In this document: positions 56,976 through 64,000 of the stretch, piece by piece
How the letters are laid out: each line of letters begins with the position of its first letter
Position numbering within the stretch: position 1 is the first letter of the stretch
DNA from: an uncultured Clostridia bacterium
GTDB lineage: Bacteria > Bacillota > Clostridia > UMGS1883
NCBI GenBank assembly: GCA_934476455.1
Contig: CAKSNY010000003.1
Coordinates: forward strand, 1 to 64,000
Length of the DNA stretch: 64,000 nucleotides
Direction: 5' to 3'
The notes under the pieces: model-generated
What the model was told of the DNA's origin: nothing
Databases searched by the model: none
What the model saw: the letters and a program-made list of their open reading frames with translations, nothing else
Program-made: the position numbers and the translations under genes

Positions 56976-59900
56976 ATGGCAAGAAAGAAAAAAACCATGG
57001 ATGGTAACACCGCCGCAGCGTATGTCTCTTATGCATTTACGGATGTTGCTGCCATCTATCCCATTACGCCTTCCTCAACAATGGCTGAGGTTACGGACCA
57101 GTGGGCTGCCGAGGGAAAGAAGAACATTTTCGGCAGAACAGTAAAAATTGCCGAGATGCAGTCGGAGGGCGGCGCAGCAGGCGCTGTTCACGGTTCGCTT
57201 ACGGCAGGCGCTCTTACGACGACCTACACGGCGTCTCAGGGGCTTTTGCTTATGATCCCGAATATGTATAAAATCGCGGGTGAGCTTTTGCCGTCGGTTA
57301 TCAATGTATCGGCACGTGCGCTTGCTTCACATGCGCTTTCCATATTCGGCGACCATCAGGATGTTTACGCATGCCGCCAGACAGGCTACGCCATGCTTGC
57401 ATCCGTAAACCCGCAGGAGGCTATGGATCTCGGTGCGGTTGCACATCTTACAACAATTAAATCGCGCGGTCCGTTCATTCATTTCTTTGACGGGTTCAGA
57501 ACCTCGCACGAGTACCAGAAGGTAGAGTGCTGGGACGATGAGCAGCTTAAGAAAATGGTTGATATGGACAAGATTGATGAGTTCCGCCGCCGCAGCCTTA
57601 ATCCGGAGCATCCGGCACAGCGCGGTACTGCACAAAACCCCGACGTTTTCTTCCAGGCAAAGGAAGCAAACAACAAGTTTTACGAAGCGGTACCCGAAAT
57701 CTGCCAGGAATATATGGACAAGGTTAATGCGGAAATCGGAACGGATTACAAGCTGTTTAACTACTACGGCGCAAGCGATGCAGAGCATGTAATAATTGCT
57801 ATGGGCAGCGTGTGCGATACAATAGAAGAAACGGTTGACTACCTTAACGAAAACGGCGCAAAGGTGGGTCTTGTAAAGGTTAGGCTTTATCGCCCGTTCT
57901 CTGCAAAGCACCTTATAGAGGCTATCCCCGCGTCTGTTAAAACAATAAGCGTTTTAGACAGAACAAAGGAATGCGGCAGCGTAGGTGAGCCGCTGTACCT
58001 TGACGTATGTGCCGCACTTCGCGCTTCGCAGTTTAAAGACGTTACCATTCTCGGCGGCCGTTACGGTCTTGGCTCTAAAGATACAACGCCCGCACAGATT
58101 ATTGCAGTTTACGAAAATACACAAAAGGATCGCTTCACAATCGGTATTAACGATGATGTAACGTTTACATCTCTTGAAATTACACAAAATCCCGACACAA
58201 CACCCAAGGGAATAACAAGCTGTAAATTCTGGGGCTTGGGCGCAGACGGCACGGTAGGCGCCAACAAGAACTCTGTAAAGATTATAGGCGACCATACGGA
58301 TATGAACGTACAGGCATATTTTGACTACGACTCGAAAAAGTCGGGCGGTCTTACGGTATCGCACCTTCGTTTCGGTAATGCGAAAATTACAAGCACATAC
58401 CTTATCAATAAGGCAGACTTTGTTGCCTGTCATAAGGCGTCCTACATCAGAAAATACGATATGGTGTCCGATGTAAAGCCGGGCGGCGTATTCCTTCTTA
58501 ACTGCCCCTGGACAAAGAAGGAGGAGTTTGAGGCACACATCCCCGGACAGGTTAAGCGCTATATTGCCGAAAACAATATTCAGTTCTATGTAATAGATGG
58601 TGTTGATATAGGTAAGGAAATCGGTCTCGGAAACAGAATAAACACTGTTTTGCAGTCGGCATTCTTTAAGCTTGCCAATATTATTCCCGCGGACGAGGCT
58701 ATTAAGTATATGAAAGATGCCGCTACAAAGTCTTACAGCAAAAAGGGCGAGGCTATCGTTAAGATGAATCACGATGCTATCGATATGGGCGCACAGCGCG
58801 TTGTAAAGGTAGACGTTCCCGAAGAATGGAAGAACGCTAAGGACGAAGACCTTTCCGTTAAGTTTGACGGCAAGGGCAGACTTATAGATTATGTAAACAA
58901 CATTCTTAATCCTATCAGCTCGTTTGACGGTATGAAGCTTCCCGTTTCCGCGTTTGTTCCTTATGTGGACGGTGAAGTTCCGCTCGGCAGCTCGGCTTTT
59001 GAAAAGCGCGGTATTGCGGTAGACGTTCCCGAATGGAACGGCGAAAACTGCATACAGTGTAATTTCTGCTCTTATGTATGCCCGCACGGATGTATCCGCC
59101 CCGTTGTTCTTAATGAGGAAGAGATGAAAAACTCTCCCGAGGGTATTAAGTATGTTAATATGACGGCAATGAACGGCTTGTATTTCGGTATGGCAGTTTC
59201 TGTGCTTGACTGTACGGGCTGCGGCTCCTGCGTAAACGTATGCCCCGGTAAGAAGGGCGAAAAGGCGCTTACAATGAAGCCCCTTGAGACACAGGAGGAC
59301 CGCCAGAAGGTATTTGACTACGCCGTTAAAATTCCCGCAAAGGCAGAGGTACTTGCCAAGTTTAAGGAAACAACGGTTAAGGGCAGCCAGTTCAAGCAGC
59401 CCTTGTTAGAGTTCTCCGGCGCATGCGCAGGCTGCGGCGAAACACCTTATGCAAAGCTTGTTACACAGCTTTACGGTGACAGAATGTACATTGCAAACGC
59501 TACGGGCTGCTCCTCTATATGGGGCGGAAGCTCTCCGTCAACACCTTACACAACGAACGCACAGGGCGAAGGCCCCGCTTGGGCAAACTCGCTGTTTGAG
59601 GATAACGCAGAGTACGGCTACGGAATGTTCCTTGCACAAAACACACTTCGTCAGGACCTTATCTCTAAGGTGGAGGGCGTAAAGGAAACAGCCGACGAAA
59701 GCGCAAAGGCAGTTATAGATAAATTCCTTGATACAAAGGAAAATTCCGCAGAGAACAAGGTTGCGGCTTCCGAGCTTATCGAAGTTCTTACAAAGATGAA
59801 CACGCCCGAGGCGAACGAAATCCTTAAGGATAAGGAATATCTTTCCAAGAAATCCGTATGGATATTCGGCGGCGACGGCTGGGCATATGACATCGGCTTC

Positions 59901-60497
59901 GGCGGATTGGATCATGTGCTTGCAAGCGGTGAGGATGTAAACGTTTTGGTATTTGATACCGAGGTTTACTCTAACACAGGCGGTCAGTCTTCAAAGGCCA
60001 CACCTACGGGCGCAATTGCAAAATTTGCCGCAGCAGGTAAAGAGGTTAAGAAGAAAGACCTTGCCGCAATAGCTATGAGCTACGGTTATGTATATGTTGC
60101 ACAGGTAGCACAGGGCGCAGATTATAACCAGTGTATGAAGGCATTTGTTGAGGCAGGCTCTTACAACGGTCCGTCTATCGTTATCGCATATGCGCCGTGT
60201 ATTAACCACGGTATCAAGGGCGGTATGAGCATAGCGCAGACAGAAGAAAAGAGAGCCGTTCAGGCAGGTTATTGGCACCTGTTCCGTTACGACCCCAGAC
60301 TTGTTGCAGAGGGCAAAAACGGATTCCAGCTTGACTCTAAGGAGCCTTCCGAAAGCTATGAGCAGTTCATTATGAACGAGGTTCGTTACAATTCTCTTGC
60401 ACGCAGCAATCCCGAAAGAGCAAAAGAGCTCTTTAAGAAGGCTGAAGAAAACGCAAAGAAGAAGTATCAGCATCTTGTAGAGTTAGCACAAAAGTAA
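56976..60497 (+). CDS. nifJ: Pyruvate:ferredoxin (flavodoxin) oxidoreductase
   Basis: A 1173-residue single-chain PFOR that converts pyruvate and CoA to acetyl-CoA, CO2 and reduced ferredoxin. Two ferredoxin-type [4Fe-4S] motifs are at Cys692/695/698/702 and Cys746/749/752/756; the proximal cluster begins with Cys817/820 (CAGCGE), and the TPP motif GGDGWAYDIG has Asp967 with NTGGQSSKATPTG after it. The N-terminal pyruvate-binding domain has AAYVSYAFTDVAAIYPITPSS. Codon use is more biased than in neighbours, as expected of a highly expressed fermentation enzyme. Monocistronic. It is a marker of strict anaerobic metabolism. Confidence 0.97.
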   Translation: MARKKKTMDGNTAAAYVSYAFTDVAAIYPITPSSTMAEVTDQWAAEGKKNIFGRTVKIAEMQSEGGAAGAVHGSLTAGALTTTYTASQGLLLMIPNMYKIAGELLPSVINVSARALASHALSIFGDHQDVYACRQTGYAMLASVNPQEAMDLGAVAHLTTIKSRGPFIHFFDGFRTSHEYQKVECWDDEQLKKMVDMDKIDEFRRRSLNPEHPAQRGTAQNPDVFFQAKEANNKFYEAVPEICQEYMDKVNAEIGTDYKLFNYYGASDAEHVIIAMGSVCDTIEETVDYLNENGAKVGLVKVRLYRPFSAKHLIEAIPASVKTISVLDRTKECGSVGEPLYLDVCAALRASQFKDVTILGGRYGLGSKDTTPAQIIAVYENTQKDRFTIGINDDVTFTSLEITQNPDTTPKGITSCKFWGLGADGTVGANKNSVKIIGDHTDMNVQAYFDYDSKKSGGLTVSHLRFGNAKITSTYLINKADFVACHKASYIRKYDMVSDVKPGGVFLLNCPWTKKEEFEAHIPGQVKRYIAENNIQFYVIDGVDIGKEIGLGNRINTVLQSAFFKLANIIPADEAIKYMKDAATKSYSKKGEAIVKMNHDAIDMGAQRVVKVDVPEEWKNAKDEDLSVKFDGKGRLIDYVNNILNPISSFDGMKLPVSAFVPYVDGEVPLGSSAFEKRGIAVDVPEWNGENCIQCNFCSYVCPHGCIRPVVLNEEEMKNSPEGIKYVNMTAMNGLYFGMAVSVLDCTGCGSCVNVCPGKKGEKALTMKPLETQEDRQKVFDYAVKIPAKAEVLAKFKETTVKGSQFKQPLLEFSGACAGCGETPYAKLVTQLYGDRMYIANATGCSSIWGGSSPSTPYTTNAQGEGPAWANSLFEDNAEYGYGMFLAQNTLRQDLISKVEGVKETADESAKAVIDKFLDTKENSAENKVAASELIEVLTKMNTPEANEILKDKEYLSKKSVWIFGGDGWAYDIGFGGLDHVLASGEDVNVLVFDTEVYSNTGGQSSKATPTGAIAKFAAAGKEVKKKDLAAIAMSYGYVYVAQVAQGADYNQCMKAFVEAGSYNGPSIVIAYAPCINHGIKGGMSIAQTEEKRAVQAGYWHLFRYDPRLVAEGKNGFQLDSKEPSESYEQFIMNEVRYNSLARSNPERAKELFKKAEENAKKKYQHLVELAQK

Positions 60498-60503
60498 AAA
60501 AAG

Positions 60504-60589
60504 GGATGTTAAAAAAGTCCGGAGTGCAAAAAGGCAAGTATAATTAAAATTATACAAGCACAAAACAATTTAAAACCCCTGTTAAAAAA
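60504..60589 (+). repeat. Gene-3'-adjacent repeat, copy 2
   Basis: Starts 6 nt after the PFOR stop codon with GGATGTTAAAAAAGTCCGGA and GCAAAAAGGCAA, matching the copy 5 nt after the SPFH stop codon (32-125, minus strand). Confidence 0.6.
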
Positions 60590-60618
60590 AGAGCCGTTCA
60601 GAAGTTCTGAACGGCTCT
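60590..60618. repeat. 29-bp terminator-stem direct repeat, left copy
   Basis: A palindrome (AGAGCCGTTCAGAA and its complement around a central G) preceded by AAAAAAA. It is identical to 61113-61141. Read on the minus strand the A tract makes it a terminator for minus transcription. Confidence 0.8.
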
Positions 60619-60764
60619 CGGACTGTCGAAAAACTGAAAATTCGAGAATTTGGGGAGTTGTCAGAGGGGAAATCCCCTCTGACGTAAAAAGCGCGGTTTT
60701 CGCGGGCGTGCACCGCAAAAACCGCTCCCTGCAAGGGATGGCGCGGTGAGCGCCGCGCGAGCAG

Positions 60765-61038
60765 AAGCAGATGTGTTAGTATCCGAACACGTTTATTGCC
60801 CGGATTTTCACGCCACTGCTGCGTTAAAATACTCGCAAATGCACAAAGCATTAGCTGCGTTTTTGCCTTGCATTGACATAAAAATCCAAGGCAATAAATC
60901 TTTGACCGAAAACGGATAAAAAATCTTGATTTTTCAAGGCGAAAGGTCGCAGGAATACTGACGTATTTCAAGACCGACAACAAAGAAAAAGCTGATTTTT
61001 TACCGTTTTGGCGTGTTCGTATGCTGACACATCTGCTT
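60765..61038. repeat. MITE-like repeat, copy 2
   Basis: 274 bp, with 4 differences from 42361-42634, and the same near-perfect 27-bp terminal inverted repeats beginning AAGCAGATGTGTTAGTATCC. The 60619-60764 stretch before it contains further hairpins (GTCAGAGGGGA with its complement near 60660-60683, and GC-rich stems to 60760) but no gene I can support. Confidence 0.8.
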
Positions 61039-61052
61039 AAGCCCTTGTTCTC

Positions 61053-61110
61053 AAACGAAAGCTCCGAAAGCGAGCTTTCGGCTTGAAGCGTGTCGACTTT
61101 ATCGACACGC
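61053..61110 (-). repeat. Double-hairpin repeat, copy 2
   Basis: Reverse complement of the element after purA (44172-44228). Two stems are clear: GCGTGTCGA with TCGACACGC (61088-61110) and CCGAAAG with CTTTCGG (61064-61081). Confidence 0.65.
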
Positions 61111-61112
61111 TC

Positions 61113-61141
61113 AGAGCCGTTCAGAAGTTCTGAACGGCTCT
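61113..61141. repeat. 29-bp terminator-stem direct repeat, right copy (terminator)
   Basis: Identical to 60590-60618 but followed by TTTTTTT, so it reads as a + strand rho-independent terminator. Confidence 0.8.
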
Positions 61142-61168
61142 TTTTTTACTGCCGAAAAATCGGCACTT

Positions 61169-61858
61169 TTACAATTTAAAGCTGTCTATAACAATAATAA
61201 CCAGTATAATAATAACTGCCGCGTGTCCCAATCGGCGCGACGTATAATACCAGTCCGACGGCTCGCCCCCGTCAACAAACAGCCCATGGTTAAGCTTAAA
61301 GAACAAAAGCGGAAAGCGAATGTCAAGCGCCAAAATTGCAAGCAGAATAAAAATCGGAATAAGGGCGGCAGACTCGCCGCGTGTGTCGGCGGCGCCGCTT
61401 TGCGTAATTTTATAAACCTCGCCCGCTTGGGGGAAAAGCTCGTCTGTGTGCTGAGGCTCCCCGTTTACGTAAACACGCACCGGTATATCGGCATTGCCGT
61501 TTTCATCGGTTAAGATATATATGCCCTCAATATCCTGCACAGTGCCGAAAAACATTTTTTCGCCGTCGCAGAATATTTTTACACTGCTTCCGTTTTTTTT
61601 CACACTGTAGCTTTTTTTCTCTTCATTTACGGAAAAATCAAGCATTGCTACGCCTTTCTCCTTAAAAATGCAGGCTTTATAGCTTATGTCGCCGCTGCTG
61701 CCTGCGTACACACCGCCGCCCTTATCGTACAAAAACGCGCCGCAATAGCGTATGCCGGGCAAGAAAACGGCGTATATGTACAAGGCTGAAAGTACAAACA
61801 AAAGAACAAGGCAGGCGCACCGCAGCGCCTTTTTTTGCTTTACGGATAAATCAGGCAT
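61169..61858 (-). CDS. Hypothetical membrane protein
   Basis: A 229-residue protein I do not recognise. One N-terminal transmembrane helix (about 12-34) is followed by an extracytoplasmic domain of about 125 residues rich in beta-type sequence (for example YSVKKNGSSVKIFCDGEKMF and ADIPVRVYVNGEPQ), then two further helices (about 164-186 and 210-226). The ATG at 61858 has a strong GGGGGAGG site. It is probably monocistronic with its own promoter; no function can be proposed. Confidence 0.78.
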   Translation of the reverse strand: MPDLSVKQKKALRCACLVLLFVLSALYIYAVFLPGIRYCGAFLYDKGGGVYAGSSGDISYKACIFKEKGVAMLDFSVNEEKKSYSVKKNGSSVKIFCDGEKMFFGTVQDIEGIYILTDENGNADIPVRVYVNGEPQHTDELFPQAGEVYKITQSGAADTRGESAALIPIFILLAILALDIRFPLLFFKLNHGLFVDGGEPSDWYYTSRRLGHAAVIIILVIIVIDSFKL

Positions 61859-61883
61859 AAACCTCCCCCTTTTCTCTTATTTT

Positions 61884-61912
61884 ATTATGACATATCATCG
61901 GCGAAAAAGCAA
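61884..61912 (-). promoter_or_regulatory. Promoter of the hypothetical membrane protein gene
   Basis: On the minus strand TTGCTT and CATAAT are 17 bp apart, 25 nt before the ATG. Confidence 0.5.
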
Positions 61913-61939
61913 GTGTATTTTAGGCAATGCGTGTTCGAG

Positions 61940-64000
61940 TTACACCGTTGTTTCAGCTGCGGAAAGTATATAGCTTTCGCCAAATATTCCGCCCGCGGTT
62001 TCCTCTGCCGAATAAAGCTGCGCGGAAGAAAACGTTACGGCGGCTTCTATCGTGTTTTTACCGTCTGTTAAATAATCCGAAATATCGTATTCATAAGGTG
62101 CGGCAAATTTAAGCGGCAGCTTTTTTTTGTTTACAAAAAGCGTAAGCGTGCCGTGTACATTGCAGAAGACAGCAAGCGTTTTCCCCGCGGTTTTTTGCGT
62201 AAACTCGGTTTTGTAGCAGGTCTTAACGCAAACCTCTTTATTTTTTACCGGGGAAAAGGCATATTCCCTTTTTACAACAGGGTCAAGCACGTATTTTTTA
62301 TATGTCTTTGCAACGCGTATAATGCGGCTTTCACGCCTTTTAAGCTTTATAAGCGGAGATGTAAGCGCGGCGGTATTTCCGCTTTGGGCAAAAAGCTCCT
62401 CTGTTTCCGCCGCATTTTTTATTTTCAGCTCGCCCGTAATGTCCGTTTCACCCTCGTTAAACAAAAGGACAAGCCTTTCACCCTCCTTTATAACGGTGCT
62501 TATACGAAGATTGTCAAAATGCGGGTAAAAGCTTACGTCTGTTTGTATATAAAGGGGCAGCTTTTCGGGCAGGGCATACGTAAAGCATCCTCCGTCAAAC
62601 GCGGTGTATATTTTTACGCCGCACTTTTCATACTCCTTTAAAAGCGCCGCTGTTTTTTCATCAAGCAGTGTTTTGTTTTCAATAATTATGTTTTTATAGC
62701 CTTGCTTTGCTATGGTAACCCTTCCGTTTTCGGCGCGGCAAAGAGGAAGAAGCTCTTTTTCGAGATAGTTAAATTCTATCTGATTTGTAAAAAGCACGCT
62801 TGCACAAACGCTCGGCATATCGCGCACATCACACAAAATTGCCGTTTCGGCGGCGTTGGTGCTGTCTGTTAAAATGCAGCACATACGCTTTACATAGGCA
62901 GATATTTCGCCCCAGCGGCTCCACCAGCTGCTGTTAAAGCCTACATCCGGGGGGCGTTCGTCATATCGGGGCTTTGTTACGGAATAGAAAAACGCATGCG
63001 GATATACAAGGTTTACCCCGCGCGCAAACAGCCAGTCGAAATACCATTTTACGTCTGAAAGCGGCATATCCCAAAGGTTTTCCTTTCTTCCGCAGCAGCC
63101 CAGTGCCTCGTTTCCGTTGCGGCGGATAAGGCGGTGCCGTGCCGCGTCCGACGTGCATTTTCCCATAACACTGTGCTCGCCGCAGACCGCGCTTTTCGAG
63201 TTTGGCTCTATATACCGCCAAACAATGTCCTGGCACGGCGCCTGAAAATACTTCATATGACCTATATCGTAGCTTTTCCCGGGATGCCCCGTAAGGGCTA
63301 TGTTATGCTCTTTGCACCATTTTGATATCGGCGCGAAAAAGCGCTCGCCCATAAGGCGGGCGACGGTATCATCGTATATTTTAAAAACCTCGTTAAAGCG
63401 TGGGTCTGTTTTTAAAAACAAAACGGGAAGAAGCAAAACGTCAAGCTTTTCTGACAAAAAGTTTAAAAAATCATCCGTCCAGGCGACAGAGCCGTGCTTG
63501 CTGCCGCGCGCAATGGGCGAGGGCTCGTCCGTAAAAATTGCCTTTACGGTGTTTCCGAAAAATCTTTTAAGGCGACTGTAGTATTTTTCGTGCGTAAGGC
63601 TGATAAAGGCATACGTGGCGTTTATATCCATCAGGTTTGCGGCTTTAGGGGCGTAGGGCTCGCCGTCATCCTCGCCGAAATGTATTCCGCGGATTGTACT
63701 TTCCGAAAAACGCATAATATAATGTGCAAACTGCCATTTATTAATGTCTTTTTCCAAAAAAGCGCCGCCGGGCGTAATTTTTTTTGCGCATACAAGCCTT
63801 TCGTCCTCAATTTTAACCGCAAGCGATAAAATAAGCTTTTCACCCTCATTTATTTTCGGTGCGGAAACGGTATTTTCTGCGCTTTCAAGCGTTTGAACAA
63901 GGCATTTAACGGCAAAATCGGGGTTTTTCTTTACAACACCGCCGTTTGCCGAGCCGGAGGGGTACATCCCCTCGTCGTACAAAACAACGAACATATCGTT
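61940..64000 (-). CDS. Glycoside hydrolase-like protein (GH106-like), cut by window edge
   Basis: At least 684 residues of a large cytoplasmic glycosidase-like protein; the frame stays open to position 64000, so the N terminus is outside the window and the in-frame ATG at 63994 is probably internal. An acidic motif VKAIFTDEPSPIARGS, the segment KEHNIALTGHPGKSYDIGHM and a W-rich barrel part (FNSSWWSRWGEISAYVKRM) suggest a TIM-barrel glycosidase of the GH106-like type. The C terminus is a galactose-binding-like module (FAAPYEYDISDYLTDGKNTI). The same module ends the protein at 19313-21874. Substrate unknown; rhamnosides are only one possibility. Confidence 0.65.
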   Translation of the reverse strand, partial: NDMFVVLYDEGMYPSGSANGGVVKKNPDFAVKCLVQTLESAENTVSAPKINEGEKLILSLAVKIEDERLVCAKKITPGGAFLEKDINKWQFAHYIMRFSESTIRGIHFGEDDGEPYAPKAANLMDINATYAFISLTHEKYYSRLKRFFGNTVKAIFTDEPSPIARGSKHGSVAWTDDFLNFLSEKLDVLLLPVLFLKTDPRFNEVFKIYDDTVARLMGERFFAPISKWCKEHNIALTGHPGKSYDIGHMKYFQAPCQDIVWRYIEPNSKSAVCGEHSVMGKCTSDAARHRLIRRNGNEALGCCGRKENLWDMPLSDVKWYFDWLFARGVNLVYPHAFFYSVTKPRYDERPPDVGFNSSWWSRWGEISAYVKRMCCILTDSTNAAETAILCDVRDMPSVCASVLFTNQIEFNYLEKELLPLCRAENGRVTIAKQGYKNIIIENKTLLDEKTAALLKEYEKCGVKIYTAFDGGCFTYALPEKLPLYIQTDVSFYPHFDNLRISTVIKEGERLVLLFNEGETDITGELKIKNAAETEELFAQSGNTAALTSPLIKLKRRESRIIRVAKTYKKYVLDPVVKREYAFSPVKNKEVCVKTCYKTEFTQKTAGKTLAVFCNVHGTLTLFVNKKKLPLKFAAPYEYDISDYLTDGKNTIEAAVTFSSAQLYSAEETAGGIFGESYILSAAETTV

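Noticed and set aside
57954..59087. Long open frame (377 codons) on the minus strand inside the PFOR gene
   Set aside because: It is an antisense shadow of a strongly conserved + strand gene; its translation is Tyr/Cys/Arg/Asn-rich with no family motif and no ribosome-binding site.
60590..61141. CRISPR array
   Set aside because: There are only two copies of a palindromic 29-mer separated by 494 bp of other repeats, and no cas genes are in the window.

Overview
The window looks like a chromosomal segment from an anaerobic, endospore-forming member of the Clostridia, probably an uncultured gut-type lineage. The evidence is a complete spoIIA operon (spoIIAA, spoIIAB, sigF), spoIIE, a pyruvate:ferredoxin oxidoreductase, an IspH-ribosomal S1 fusion, a split transketolase, mini-RNase III, HemZ and an S-layer (SLH) surface protein. 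I see no phage, plasmid, CRISPR or transposase genes. Most genes are housekeeping genes packed in long operons on the + strand.

Left part (1-15.3 kb): a minus-strand trio (secreted GH26-type beta-mannanase-like protein, NfeD, SPFH/stomatin) diverges from a + strand run of about 11.7 kb: cysE, cysS, mrnC, two transketolase halves, pcrA, a methyltransferase, a BaiN-type flavoprotein, cmk, plsC and ispH-rpsA. The run starts at a recognisable promoter (3258-3286), ends at a strong terminator (14957-15000), and four successive junctions are 4-bp overlaps. A minus-strand tRNA-Ser(GGA) follows.

Middle part (15.4-41.9 kb): an ArsR-type metal sensor and heavy-metal P-type ATPase with an operator-embedded promoter; the spoIIA operon; a large glycosidase-like protein convergent with sigF; a cysteine-cluster protein, Ppx/GppA and TrmL; a stress/repair run (recJ, rel, MBL hydrolase, hemZ, TGS-uridine kinase); uxaC, an aminotransferase, tmk, tsaC, an arginine-phosphatase/RimI fusion, tsaD, aminopeptidase P, an HD phosphohydrolase and a class I aminotransferase.

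Right part (41.9-64 kb): purA; minus-strand spoIIE with a Spo0A-type promoter and a small membrane protein; a MATE exporter overlapping a TetM/EF-G-like GTPase that carries a C-terminal YacP/Rae1-type NYN ribonuclease domain; a MerR regulator facing a 1553-residue SLH surface protein through overlapping promoters; porA/nifJ; a repeat-rich intergenic island; a small membrane protein; and a second glycosidase-like gene cut by the window edge.

Main points of interest: the translational GTPase-NYN nuclease fusion, the YwlE-RimI fusion, the MerR-controlled surface protein, the long-spacer spoIIE promoter, and several families of short dispersed repeats: a 274-bp MITE-like element with terminal inverted repeats (two copies), a duplicated 29-bp terminator stem bracketing one copy, a double-hairpin repeat (two copies), and a repeat placed 5-6 nt after stop codons (two copies). 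All functional calls come from reading motifs by eye; no database search was run.
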